Part shown: one piece after another, positions 26,801-53,439 of the stretch
Layout of the letters: each line of letters opens with the position of its first letter
How positions within the stretch are numbered: position 1 is the stretch's first letter
Origin: Oasisia sp. SBJ-2009
Taxonomy: Eukaryota > Annelida > Polychaeta > Sabellida > Siboglinidae
DNA: 64,000 nt
Reading direction: 5' to 3'
Assembly (NCBI GenBank): GCA_964017155.1
Contig: OZ024861.1
Location: forward strand, 34,744,324 to 34,808,323
The notes under the pieces: generated by a model
Told to the model about the DNA's origin: nothing
Database searches by the model: none
Seen by the model: only the letters and a program-made list of their open reading frames with translations
Program-made: the position numbers and the translations under genes

Positions 26801-28079
26801 TTTGTCTAGAGACTTGTTAGAGGGTCTGGGAGCGAATGAGAGCGAAAGACAGAGGGTGGAGAAACAATAGCATGTTCTAAGAAATGGAAGACATGATGGG
26901 GAACTATCCTCACTCCAGACATGTATACAAATTGTAGTTATAAACAAAAGGACTTCTAACAACTCATAAAATATCCAGGGTATTTTTAATTGCATAGACT
27001 AGACACGTTACTATGGTGACATGGTGTGGTGACCACTTGTTAATCAGTCGCACTCATTGTGGATACCCAGAGACACCTGATCTCCAATCATGTGGGTCGG
27101 TGGTCAGTTGAAGACCACAGAAGTGACCACAAACCACATCATGCCTAATCATTTTGCTGTGATTTTTCATGACAAGATGTAAATGGTACAATACCAGTGA
27201 ATGTCATGAAATAGTTACCATTGCTGATGGTGTGAAGTTTTGTTACGCAAAACATCAACGATCATCGAATCAATACCATCTCATGGCATCTGCAGCAGGA
27301 TTTAGACTGTGGTCCTCTGATTCTCTTATTTGACAGTTTGGAACTCTAATCATCAGATATATCTGTATGTACTATGTAGTGTGTGCATTTGTTGAGAAAA
27401 ATATTGTCAACATCTGATCAGATCTTAAATTAATTGTCTATAATTAGATTACAACAAAGATGACCTAGATGATACTAATATCTATATTATGGAATTTTCA
27501 TACAGAGAAACACGTTTGATGACAAGTAATTGTCTATACAATGCCAGCTCATATAAATTACAATGCATATAACCATAGGCCTAGCCATAATTATAAACCC
27601 ATCGACATATGATCCATAATCAGCCGCCTGCCCTAGCCTTGGGTAAAAGTAAGTAACAGTTTTAACAGGTAACGTCGCTTGTACGTTACTCGTTAGGTCC
27701 ACTTGAGTCTTGACTTGGAAAAAATGACCGATTGATAACACTACATTTTGTCACTAACGCGTAACAGTGACTAGTACAGCTGCGGTGCCCTTTCATCTGC
27801 GCAACCGTTGTCAAATGTCGCCGGGCATGTGGGCTGTGGGCGGGGCTTGCAGCGCTGGAAATCCCCCGTGTTGACATGGCGAGTGCGCGTGGGCGATAAT
27901 AAGCCGATTATGTGAGACGTACTCGATGCCCCCGCCAAATCTTGCGCTCGATCCAGTGACATATCGTATTGGTTCCCGCATATGAGAAAGCTTACCTTTC
28001 CTGCCAGCTCACTAATGGAGCTTCGCTTAACGGACGCATCGGATCTTCTGTCTTTTACTTTCGATTTACTCATCGGCAT
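23728..28079 (-). CDS. SUPT3H: SUPT3H (SPT3-like SAGA histone-fold subunit), 5' end, first two exons
   Basis: The exons are 28079-27996 and 23825-23728 on the minus strand. They join in phase 0 and give a 60-residue N-terminus ending WFTVEIQQM, with the next codon begun (AT). SPT3 proteins begin their first histone fold with this sequence (yeast ...VEIQQMM..., human ...TELQSMM...). SPT3 is a SAGA/STAGA coactivator subunit with two histone folds that helps deliver TBP. I could not find the following exons (the GD..RPL..ETA..VEDIV part) in the window, so they probably lie beyond position 1 or in exons too short to recognise. The gene is divergent from Runx, the vertebrate RUNX2-SUPT3H arrangement. 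Confidence 0.65.
24460..24780. promoter_or_regulatory. candidate cis-regulatory element in SUPT3H intron 1
   Basis: This repeat-free stretch has GGTGACGTAG (CREB/ATF-like), TTTAATTTATGGCCG (Hox/Cdx-like) and TAATTATG, in otherwise low-complexity AT-rich DNA. Position between the SUPT3H and Runx starts makes a shared element possible. Confidence 0.2.
25099..25235. repeat. diverged dispersed repeat, copy 2
   Basis: TGTTGTCCCTATATATTGAG through TACTCATGTTTTTTCCTGATGC to AATCACTCTCAACATC is the partner of 57-200. It lies in SUPT3H intron 1. Short ORFs across 24804-25557 may be the decayed remainder. Confidence 0.4.
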
Positions 28080-28270
28080 CGCTCAGAAATTCACCAAACG
28101 ATCAATCATGATTCATCTGTCAAACCCATACCGCCATCTAGCGGGTAATGAGGCAAACACGAATTGCGTCTGGTAGGCCAATTAGCGCAGCAGGTGCGCG
28201 TTCTATAAACGGCCACGCGGCAACCGGGCAATTAACAACGTAAAATTAATGTACGACATCGGTAGGCGTG
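27770..28270 (-). promoter_or_regulatory. CpG-richer island around the SUPT3H start exon
   Basis: This region has many CpG dinucleotides, in contrast to the AT-rich DNA on both sides, and contains no simple repeats. It encloses the candidate first exon of SUPT3H, so it is the likely promoter/5' UTR of that minus-strand gene. It may also be shared regulation with Runx, whose start codon lies 1.8 kb away on the other strand. Confidence 0.4.
27996..28079 (-). CDS. SUPT3H: candidate SUPT3H exon 1 (start codon exon)
   Basis: It begins MPMSKSKVKDRR, ends SISELAGK, and runs straight into the donor GTAAGC at 27995. It is 28 codons long and ends in phase 0. It lies in a CpG-richer, repeat-free island. 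Assignment to SUPT3H rests on strand, phase and position upstream of the VEIQQMM exon; the peptide itself matches nothing I can name with confidence. The LAGK ending also recalls LAG(R/K)F motifs of CapZIP/RCSD1-like proteins, so another gene is possible. Confidence 0.5.
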
Positions 28271-28696
28271 TAATTAAACGTTCTCATTCACTAATGCAAC
28301 ACAAACACATTAAAATAGCATGACAACTACTCTGCGGGAATATAAACAACCACTTGTTTGGAATACATGCATATAAATCAACGAGATCAAACGAAATCAA
28401 TGCAGTTTTGTTAATCCAACTCTTCGCAGTGTAATTAATTAACACACACGCAAGGACAGAAATACACATAACACTTAAAAAGAACTTATACATTTAGTCA
28501 CTACATTGTCATAACGTTCGTACACGGATACGAGGGTGTTACCCCGTTTCTCGTGAAGATTACGGCATGCGTGAGTGGTTCCGTTATGATATTATGGCCC
28601 ACGTAGTGTGTGTAACTCGAGGATACGGAACTTACAACCCCCTGCCCCTGGGTGAATGGGTTCACAGGTGCATGTGAATCATTGTAAGCTGTATCC

Positions 28697-28845
28697 GTAT
28701 GTATGTATGTATGTATGTATGTATGTATGTATGTATGTATGTATGTATGTATGTATGTATGTATGTATGTATGTATGTATGTATGTATGTATGTATGTAT
28801 GTATGTATGTATGTATGTATGTATGTATGTATGTATGTATGTATG
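28697..28845. repeat. (GTAT)n microsatellite, about 37 units
   Basis: Nearly perfect tetranucleotide array between SUPT3H and Runx, about 1 kb upstream of the Runx start codon. Confidence 0.95.
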
Positions 28846-28980
28846 TGTATGTATACGTATGCATGTTAATAACCAACATTATGACATGATTACACATATT
28901 ATGTTATGTACAAGTCCATGTACATGAAAGCATTTACATTCATATACATACGCATATGAACGTATATACACACGCACATA

Positions 28981-29053
28981 CATTTACTCATTCGCTCGCT
29001 CGCTCGCTCGCTCGCTCACTCACTCACTCAGTCACTCACTTACTCACTCACCA
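28981..29053. repeat. (TCGC)n/(TCAC)n compound microsatellite
   Basis: TCGC units change to TCAC units, consistent with CpG decay of one original array. It lies about 600 bp upstream of the Runx TATA box. Confidence 0.9.
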
Positions 29054-29346
29054 AAATTATGATTAGTGTCAGTTTTGATCACATATGTTCATGATTGCAT
29101 GTGCTTATTCCTGTATGTGATTTCACAATAATAAAGTATATTTTTTAATATAGAAGTAACTGAATATCAAATACAAATGAAAAAAGAAACCATGTAACTC
29201 CTATATTTAATAATCCCAACCCTCGAGAATGAATGATTACTTATATAATTATACGCTATGTGGGTTTGTCACACACACTATCTACTATCACTTCCTTTAA
29301 AAAGATAGTAAACATCTTGAGGCGTCCCCTGATTCAGTTTCCGGGT

Positions 29347-29538
29347 CTAACTGACCGGTTCAAGTTGACCCACAAAGAGTGGATATGAGCCACAGTACCC
29401 ACGGTAGTGTAGCCGGCGTGGTTTGTTGATCAAGCATTCGCACGTGGGCTGTAGTACATCCGCCTGGTTTTCAATGACTGGGCGGTTGATTGACAGCCGC
29501 TTTGCGCATATCAGTACAACGACGAGAAAGAGTGCCAT
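29347..29538 (-). CDS. small ORF, possible secreted peptide, unrecognised
   Basis: The ORF encodes 63 residues starting MALFLVVVLICAKRL: a short hydrophobic N-terminus followed by a basic pair, then a tail with three cysteines (CECL and YCGSY). The ATG has A at -3 and G at +4. It lies head-to-head with the Runx TATA box, about 95 bp away. I recognise no family. A 63-codon ORF can arise by chance at this GC content, and the hydrophobic stretch is short for a signal peptide. It could also be a promoter-antisense transcript. Confidence 0.2.
   Translation of the reverse strand: MALFLVVVLICAKRLSINRPVIENQADVLQPTCECLINKPRRLHYRGYCGSYPLFVGQLEPVS
29487..29496 (+). promoter_or_regulatory. PBX-MEIS composite motif (TGATTGACAG) upstream of Runx
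   Basis: TGATTGACAG is the textbook composite site for PBX/MEIS TALE homeodomain dimers. It lies about 140 bp upstream of the TATA box, within the 190-bp stretch that also holds a small minus-strand ORF. Confidence 0.35.
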
Positions 29539-29632
29539 GATAAAAACGGTCAAATTCAATAATTACTGCTTGTAAATGCATAAAATTACAAAATCGCATG
29601 CACTACTGCCGTATACAACAGTATTTCGTTTT

Positions 29633-29640
29633 TATATAAA
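29633..29640 (+). promoter_or_regulatory. TATA box of the proximal Runx promoter
   Basis: TATATAAA followed by AAG stands alone about 220 bp upstream of the Runx start codon. A GC-rich segment (CGGGGCAGCGCCCGCGCGC) begins about 20 bp downstream, where a transcription start would be expected. This predicts a 5' UTR of roughly 190 bp. The motif is seen directly; its use is inferred. Confidence 0.55.
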
Positions 29641-29737
29641 AAGCAAAGTAATTCATTTGACGGGGCAGCGCCCGCGCGCAGACATACAAATCGCCGACCA
29701 CTCGAAATGACTCATAACGGGATTGGCATAAAACTGA

Positions 29738-45622
<15,885 letters not shown>

Positions 45623-46625
45623 CTGCCAAGACGTGTTTACGGACACTGGCCACGCTTAGAGTGACCGACAGCCATATTGGAGGGTCGACTGTCATGTTGT
45701 GGCATGCTAGTGGTAAATGTGACGTGATCGCGCTCGATTCTGTGTCTGTTTTGCATAATAAGTGGGCTGTGACGTGACCTGACGCTGTTGAACCAAGTCT
45801 CTGTGATTGAGACGGTCCAGTGAAAATGTACAATTCACAGGTGCTGATTGAAAAGGGGTTATTACCCTCGGTTCTGCTGATGTATGCCGTAATGATGTCA
45901 TGTGATGCTGTAGCTTCATTGTCGTATGCCACGTGACAGTAGATGCATGTTGCGTCATGTGATAGCGTACTGTGTCATGTGATATCAGCTGACACGTGGT
46001 CATGTGTGTGCCATGTGCTAGTACCCAAGGTCGTCCGTCAGCCATCGTCCTGTCCTACTCGACTCATCATCCATCTGTCACAGAAAGTGACGTGTGTTTG
46101 CAAGTATTCACAGAGCTACTCTGGCCGGGCGGGCGCGTGGCCAGCCACAGGAATGCGGGCATTTCCTCTGGCTCTTTCACAGTCACACATTCCCAGAAGC
46201 AGCTCCGCTAGCACAGGATGACTAAGATGTTGTATAGCTGTTGATTGTGCCATAACCTTGCTGTTGTCTTGTCTGTGCACAAGGCCAAATCTGCTCCTCC
46301 ACGTGTGTCATATTTATGGACTGGCTCAGACAGCTAATACATGCCATATTGTTATAAATGTCTATGTTTATCGACAGGAGCATGTCATACACCAAAGCCA
46401 CGTACAATGCAAATTAAGTTTACATGTTTTGTGCTGCTATCCAGTTGATAGTGGTGGAGGTAGAAGTGTTTTGCAGCTAGATGCATTATACATCAAACCA
46501 GTTCATACTGGTAATGGTTTATCTATCCATCACTTAGCAACATCCAATGGAAAGCATAACTTATCTCAAAACAAAAAAATATAAAATGGGATATAAAGCA
46601 TTTTGCGATTAGACATATTTCCATG

Positions 46626-46730
46626 TAAATATATATATATAATATATATATGCATATATATTTATATATATATATATATATACATGTGTTATATATATAC
46701 ATATTTAATATATATATATATATATATACA
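46626..46730. repeat. (AT)n microsatellite
   Basis: Interrupted AT dinucleotides in the Runx-ARFGEF3 intergenic region. Confidence 0.9.
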
Positions 46731-48609
46731 GGTGTACACACACTTAAAAAGTGTGTCACAAACTGTGGAATGAAAACGTTTTTTTAGAGAAAGATTTATG
46801 GCAGCAAATGTCGTCTGAACTTTGGAACATCTATTTTTCTACTGCTTCTTTGACTATGATGTGGGTGGCTTAGACGTGCACGCACGTGTCACCCACGTGA
46901 CTTGCTGATGACATATTTCAAATTGTAATCGTTGCTAACATTGACTGGGTAAATAAGTAGCCAAAGCACACACAGTTGTGTAGTTGTTGGAAATAGCCGA
47001 CTGAAGGTTGTCTTTGAGAGGAGCGCCTCCATCAAGTGTTCTGTGTCCATTGTGGACAGGTTTTTAGAATGAGGATTGTTCAAGTTTTTTGTGTCGCATC
47101 AAATGTCGTCATAACATGATAGAATGTGGCAAGTTACTTTAAATGTTCCCCAACCTGACGGAGTGTCTGATTGTTGGTAACTTATTATTATGTTTTATGT
47201 GTGAGATACTGTTTACAAATTGTCTTGTATACTGCTGTTTTGAAAATATAGATTTTACATTGTACTTATTTATTCGTGTGCTAAATTTCGTTGTTATTCA
47301 GTGCCCGATATGCCAGACATACACACGCATACACTTACACACACATCATTGTCTTGAAGGGTACATCGTGTGTACATATCAAGTCACTCACTTCAGTTGG
47401 TCGTACAACATAACTAATCAAGTCACTCAAAGTGTACACCATATAACTCAAATCACTCATTGAAGGGTCCATCATAGTTTTCTCAAGTCACTCAATTAAA
47501 GAATCCCCCTAAATTTCCTGCACCATTAATGGAAGGGTCCACTGTAGATAGCCCAACTGACAATTGAAGAGTACACCATTCAGTGCTAGGATACAAGTGA
47601 CATGTCACTTCATACAAGGATATACCTGGTATATAAACCAGTCACAAACTGCCTACAGGACTGACCCAACATACACCAGACCACAGACTGGCAGAATACA
47701 CATACCAGGTAGTTATTCTTCTATAGCTGGATACACCTGGAACATTTTGATTCAAAATGATTGAAATCTGAAAAGTGCTAGAGTCATAAGCACATACATG
47801 GTTTGTTTGCTGAAGCATAAATTGCACACAAAGACACCTAGAAGACACACCACATACAGACTATACTATAAGGTGGACATTGTTGATGAAGGAAATAATT
47901 ATTAACAGCCTTGAATTAAAAAACATGCAGCAACATGGACAACATCTAAATAATTATTCACATACAATAAGTGTTACAGGCTTAGTACAGGATTTAACTT
48001 GATCAGAATTATAAGGTCAGTTGCTTATTGTGCACTCAACTCTATTTTATAAAATAAATGATCACTAACATGTTCAGACTTTGGTTTACAAAAAATGACC
48101 AAACTGCACAAGTAGGATCACTGATAGGTTCAGATAGAACATTTTTATTTAATCATAAATTAAGTAGACCCATTTGCAATAAAACCAATTTGTCTAAATA
48201 TAATTTTAAGAACCAGACCACAGTGGAATATATTATTATCCAGTAATATTCTTACAGCCTACTCCATTCCAGAGCAGGCTCAAGGCGCTACTCCAAATAG
48301 CATCACTTCATCCCTCCTCCGTGTAAATTGTTATTTTTGCATTAATATACAAGATTATTATTAAGGTCACAAAGGTAGTCTACAGTCGACACTCCCACAC
48401 ACATTACAGGAGACACCACTCACACAGCACGGGTCATTCACCTGCTTCACTACACAGGCACATTGTGGCAGAACACAAAAAATACTGGCAACACGCGACG
48501 TTTGGGCATGTTGAGGCATTGCACTAGAGACTGTTTCCACAAAGCCAAACTTCAGACTATTAAATCTACTTGGTAGATCTACTTGCCCTTACAACAAAGA
48601 GCCAATGGT

Positions 48610-48880
48610 ATACCACTGATTTTCATTGGTTACCATTCAGTATCATTCAGCACCATTGGACCATTCAATGATATTTCAGCAGGACTCGGTGGTACTCTCA
48701 ATGGTCATTTAAAATACCATTCAATACTACTAAACAGTACAAAGAATCCAAAATATCATTCAAAAAAACATTCAGATACCATTCAAATACCCTTGGCCAT
48801 AATACCCATTAAGACCATTCAAGTACCATTCAAATGCAATTCAAAAATCAATGGTATTTGAATGGTATTTTTGGTAAGGG
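48610..48880. repeat. ACCATTCAAATACCATT-type degenerate repeat
   Basis: Many CATTCA and ACCATT words in a loose 15-30-bp rhythm, with one reverse-orientation patch (AATGGTATTTGAATGG) near the right end that could pair with the preceding copies. Confidence 0.65.
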
Positions 48881-49304
48881 TGGTGGCATGTTTATGACTG
48901 ACCAACAGTATTAGGCTGTCGTCACGCTGTAGAATCAACATTCAATCAATGCAATGTCGATTTGACAACGGTTGACTGAAGAAATAATTTAGAGGACGAT
49001 TGGGAGTAATTTAAATGTTTATCGACACCAACTTTATAAGTCCCATCATGGTTGTTTTTTCTGACTGATGCAACAGTTTTACTGCCGCACCTGGGGCGAC
49101 TCAGTCAATCCTTAGTCACCTTCACTCATACCAAGTCATTCTGCCACTGATTCTGTGAATGTAGAGTTCACCGATTCATTTCCACCGTGACTATTAGATC
49201 ATTGTTGACCCAACTCTTTGAACTTGTGTTAGATTTAGAAGGATATTTTTAAGTTGTGTCTAGTTCCTCAGGAACTACCCTAGTAGACACATCTGTTGTA
49301 GTTG

Positions 49305-49440
49305 TAATGGGGGGGGGTGTAACTGAGGGTGGTGGTCATGCTGAAGGGGGTGGGGCTATGCTGCAAGGGGTGGGGTCATGCTGAAGGGGGTGGGGCCATG
49401 CTTAATGGGGTGGGGGCCATACTGAAGGGGGTGGGGTCAA
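49305..49440. repeat. 20-bp G-rich minisatellite
   Basis: About six copies of GCTGAAGGGGGTGGGGYCAT. It has G-quadruplex potential on the plus strand. Confidence 0.85.
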
Positions 49441-50169
49441 GTTGGTAGTCTGTAAGTGCAGTGACTGGTCAATCCAAACTAAAAGCATAGGGTTACTAAG
49501 CTGTATGCTTATGTTACAATGACTCTGAGGTATACTGAATATAGCTGTTTTACACAGGTGCACCTGTTGTACCATATATGTATATAACACCTACTAAAAA
49601 AAATTCTTAATACAGTCCACAAAGAAATATCTAATATTACCAAAACAAAACATCATTAAATTAAATATGAGTTAGCTATAATCATAATACAAAGTATATA
49701 TTAATGTAACTATACATGTAACTGTAATTTGCTGAAGTCGATATACTGTAACTCAAATTTATTTAATATTTTTATCAGACTAAATGCAAACAAAGCATAG
49801 CCTCTTTTAGTGTACTTTGTAATAATAAATAATATAATTTTATTTTGATGTCAAATCCATGACTATACTGCCTAGTAAAATTAGTTTACATAAAATAATA
49901 AACAATAATAAAATAATCTGCTGTAAAATATGTTTAAAAACTATAAAAAAAATGTTTGTTATAGTGAAATATACTTCACTATGATCGACATCATAGCATC
50001 TTCAACAGTTAAAGTGGTACTTCAGTCTAGAAAACAAGTTAACACAGAATAATGTTTATATCTTAGTTATCTCTTATTTACCTCCTTGTCTATGAAACAG
50101 CATAGTTAGGCACAACTTAACAATACAATCCTCCTCAAAAATACAAACGAATAAAAATGGCAAATTGTT

Positions 50170-50369
50170 TCATACACATATATCCATTTATTGTTGATAT
50201 TATAAAGACTGGAATGTGTTAATTTTCAAGGTGTTATACACTTCCACCGCAGAATAACAAGGTTGGCCATACAGTACATATATCCATTTATTGTTGATAT
50301 TATAAAGACTGAAATGTGTTAATTTTCAAGGTGTTATACCCTTCCACCGCAGAACAACGAAGTTGGCCA
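50170..50369. repeat. 100-bp tandem duplication
   Basis: 50170-50269 and 50270-50369 are near-identical over the block starting TATCCATTTATTGTTGATAT and ending GTTGGCCA. The shift is exactly 100 bp with few substitutions, so the duplication is recent. Confidence 0.9.
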
Positions 50370-52526
50370 GTACCCAGCTAGTGTTCTAGAAAACTGACAT
50401 AATGGCTGCTCACTAAAATGAATCCCGATGAAAGAAACATCTGGTTAAATGGAACAATTACAACACCTCCAGTCTGGCCTGCATTGACTTTTATGGATTC
50501 ACCATGTTATGGATACAAGGAACTGTTTGATTAAGTGAGACATGTTCCTTGCAGGGAGGGCATTGCAATTTGATACATTAAACGACCCGCATATAACAAC
50601 CAGCTGTTAATCTTACTGTTAATCTACAATGTTCAGATACTGACCTGATTACAAATTTAAAAATATAATGACTGAAAAGAGTTATCATACTGGATGGTTC
50701 AAAAATAGTAATATTTCAATCTGTAAAAAAGAGTCTGTAGGCAATGACCACTGTGTCACTATCTAGTGGCAGCCATCTGAAGACTGCTGAGAGCAGAGAA
50801 AATGTCACAGAAGGTAAACTGACTGTGACAAAAGTAAATACATTACTGATACCAACAATGAAAATTCAGTTCTGAAATAACAGTGTCTATAGATAGTTTA
50901 AAAAGAATTGGACTTTTCTTTCCAGTGCAGACAATGACATATACAAATATTACACATACATTGCAGTGTACCCAGGGATTTGCATTGTACTGTATATATT
51001 CATACATTCACTACCCTGGTAGGTGGTCTAACATTGTATTGCGCAACCTTTACACCTGGGGTTTCATATCTGATAGACATCTCATTCATACCAGGGCCTC
51101 ACACACACTGTACTTGTGTAGGGCTATATATATTCCAGTATGCACCATTACCTTCTTTTTTCATAGGCTGATATCATAGAGTAAACCTCCACCTTACTCG
51201 TTCTCATTCTATTGTGTGTCTTCACAACAACGCCTCAAATTCTATATAAACCTTCACATCAAAGAACCTACTATAGTACACAACACAAGTAACTACATTT
51301 TGACACAAAACTTAACTTTACATTCATAACATCAGTAATATATTTTACAATCCAATCACCAAAAGTTAGTTATCACTTGATTATGCAACTGTGTAGACGA
51401 TTCAATAAACATTGAAGCAAAATGTTCAATGGACATCCAATGGACAACATCACAAAATACCATTTATACATGAAACAAATTTGTTATATTCATGAACATA
51501 GGCTACAGAGATTCTGCCCTCTTGATAATACGCCGACTAGAATATTGGTAAGTATCGCAGTTTATCAGCATGTCCATGACAACTGTTGAAGTGGCACAAG
51601 TACAATGTTCTCTACTTGAGTAAGTGTAAAAATAACTGTGGAAAAGTATTCAGTAGAAGTACTCATAATATTATGTGTGTGCTTTAAGTAAAATACAAGT
51701 ATTTATATGCACTTTAAGTAAACATAAAAAAGCACTTCATTAAGATATATAATGAGGCAGACACAAGTGTGTGTACCATTTACTAATTAAATTTTAAACA
51801 AAGACAACAAATGTTGCTATGGATACGATAATACCCATCATGACGCAACTTACGAATGCAAAGCATCTGTTGCAACCAATACGACACCTGGTGTTCACGT
51901 GGCTAGTGAATCGGTGAATTTGAAGATATTCCTGCTCGAGCCAGCAAAGATTATACTTCTGGAATATTAAACACCTAAATACTGGATACTTCATTACACC
52001 CAGAGAAAATACACATTCCAGGTAACTGTTTTTATAAAGGGTAAAAGTGCACGTAAAAAGTACTTTGTTACTCAAGTAATGTGAAATGTTCTAAGTAAAG
52101 AAAGAATGTAGTTTGTTAAATACCAGGTCTGAGCATGGAACATTGCATTCACACACACAAAAATCAAGTCAGAAGACATTAGATAATATCCTGATAATAT
52201 CCTGACATTACATAATATCCTGTTTGTAGTAAGTCATTATTATACCATGATATGATATATCATGACACATACCTTGTAGCGATCACTACATGAGCATTGT
52301 AGCTAACATACCTTATAGCTAATGTATATGCCTTGTAGCTAATGCTGCATGGACATTGTAGCTGATATTACATGAAGTTTACTACAGCAATACTAATATT
52401 ACACAGGTTTTTGAACCAAGTGGAATGTAAGATATCATGTAAATAGAACAAAACTTTGACTAGAAACTACAGTGTATACATAAGATGAGACATTTGTAAA
52501 ACAGAGTCTCAATAAACACAGCTAAC

Positions 52527-52528
<2 letters not shown>

Positions 52529-52601
<73 letters not shown>
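52529..52601. repeat. (TG)n microsatellite
   Basis: About 36 uninterrupted TG units. Confidence 0.97.
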
Positions 52602-52603
<2 letters not shown>

Positions 52604-52739
52604 CTGTATTTGAGTGTATGTGTACATACACACAGGCATCATTTGTGTGTATATGTGCAAATATACATACCTAGGAACGTTATTTATATTATTTTGGCTT
52701 ATGATGTGACGTTAAAACATTAAGGCAGTAAATGACACA

Positions 52740-53135
52740 TATTGAACCTCAGTAACATTGCACCCCAATGACACAACACCATTACTGACACTGCACCAAA
52801 TGACACCTCAGCAACACGGCACCACCACTGAGAACACAGGACTACATGTATGTACAAAACCTCAGTGAAATTGCATCAAACATTTAGTAAATTGGCACGA
52901 TTAGTAACGATTGAAACTTTGCACCACACAGCACACCAGTAGTACACGGCACCACCCTCAGTAGTATTGCACCACATGACAGCTCAGTAACATAGCACCA
53001 CAACACACCTCAGAAATATTGCACCACCACATGACTGCTAAGTAACATGGCATCGCATGACACCTCAGCAACATGACACCACAACACCAAGAGCTTAGTA
53101 ACATTGCACCACATGACACTGCAGTGTCAGGGCAC
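52740..53135. repeat. degenerate minisatellite in the ARFGEF3 3' region
   Basis: Loose 25-40-bp repeats of CACCTCAGTAACATTGCACC, ACATGAC words begin about 45 bp beyond the ARFGEF3 stop codon, so they probably form the start of its 3' UTR. Confidence 0.7.
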
Positions 53136-53178
53136 CACCCAACCAATCAACTTCGCCTTACACTGCCCCAGCTGCAAC

Positions 53179-53439
53179 TCACACTGTGGGAAGTGATGCC
53201 CCTTGTGGTGCACTATGTGATGCGCCGTGTGGTGCAAAGCCATAGATGTGTGCGACGTGGTGCGTCCACTTGGCGAGGGCCTCGCGCAGTCGCGGGTCCC
53301 GTGAGTGACACACGAGTTGGTTGACACACTCGAAGGTGGCGGGCAGTAGAGCGACAAACTGATGGTCAGCCAATTGCTCCAGCAGCTGCAGCAGACCACA
53401 CAGCATCTCCACCCAGGCTCCAAGCTGGGCATCACTGTC
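53179..53439 (-). CDS. ARFGEF3: ARFGEF3 last coding exon
   Basis: It encodes DSDAQLGAWVEMLCGLLQLL, FVALLPATFECVNQLVCHSR and WTHHVAHIYG, then a short lineage-specific tail before the stop at 53179-53181. It matches the vertebrate AEAQIQAWTNMVLTVL ... PCISQLTCH ... VREWLGRVGRVYD C-terminus. The acceptor (GTTGTAG) plus the first 40 or so exon bases has been amplified upstream in a 61-bp minisatellite. Confidence 0.94.
   Translation of the reverse strand, partial: DSDAQLGAWVEMLCGLLQLLEQLADHQFVALLPATFECVNQLVCHSRDPRLREALAKWTHHVAHIYGFAPHGASHSAPQGASLPTV

Larger units (their letters stand above)
23826..27995 (-). other. SUPT3H intron 1
   Basis: About 4.2 kb, mostly AT-rich, with the diverged repeat at 25099-25235 and a repeat-free segment at 24460-24780. 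No other gene is seen. Confidence 0.45.
28080..29346. other. divergent intergenic region between SUPT3H and Runx
   Basis: It contains the rest of the CpG-richer SUPT3H promoter island, then the (GTAT)n and (TCGC)n arrays. No coding sequence was recognised. Confidence 0.5.
45623..53178. other. Runx 3' UTR and intergenic region between convergent Runx and ARFGEF3
   Basis: Runx 3' UTR sequence follows the stop, with an E-box-rich stretch at 45885-46020. The first poly(A)-signal-like words are ATTAAA at 47495 and AATAAA at 48053; neither is confirmed. The rest is repeats and AT-rich DNA with no recognised gene. The ARFGEF3 3' UTR enters from the right. Confidence 0.55.

Noticed and set aside
27996..28079. 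RCSD1/CapZIP-like first exon because of SISELAGK
   Set aside because: The motif is too short; strand, phase and position favour SUPT3H, so it is kept only as an alternative.
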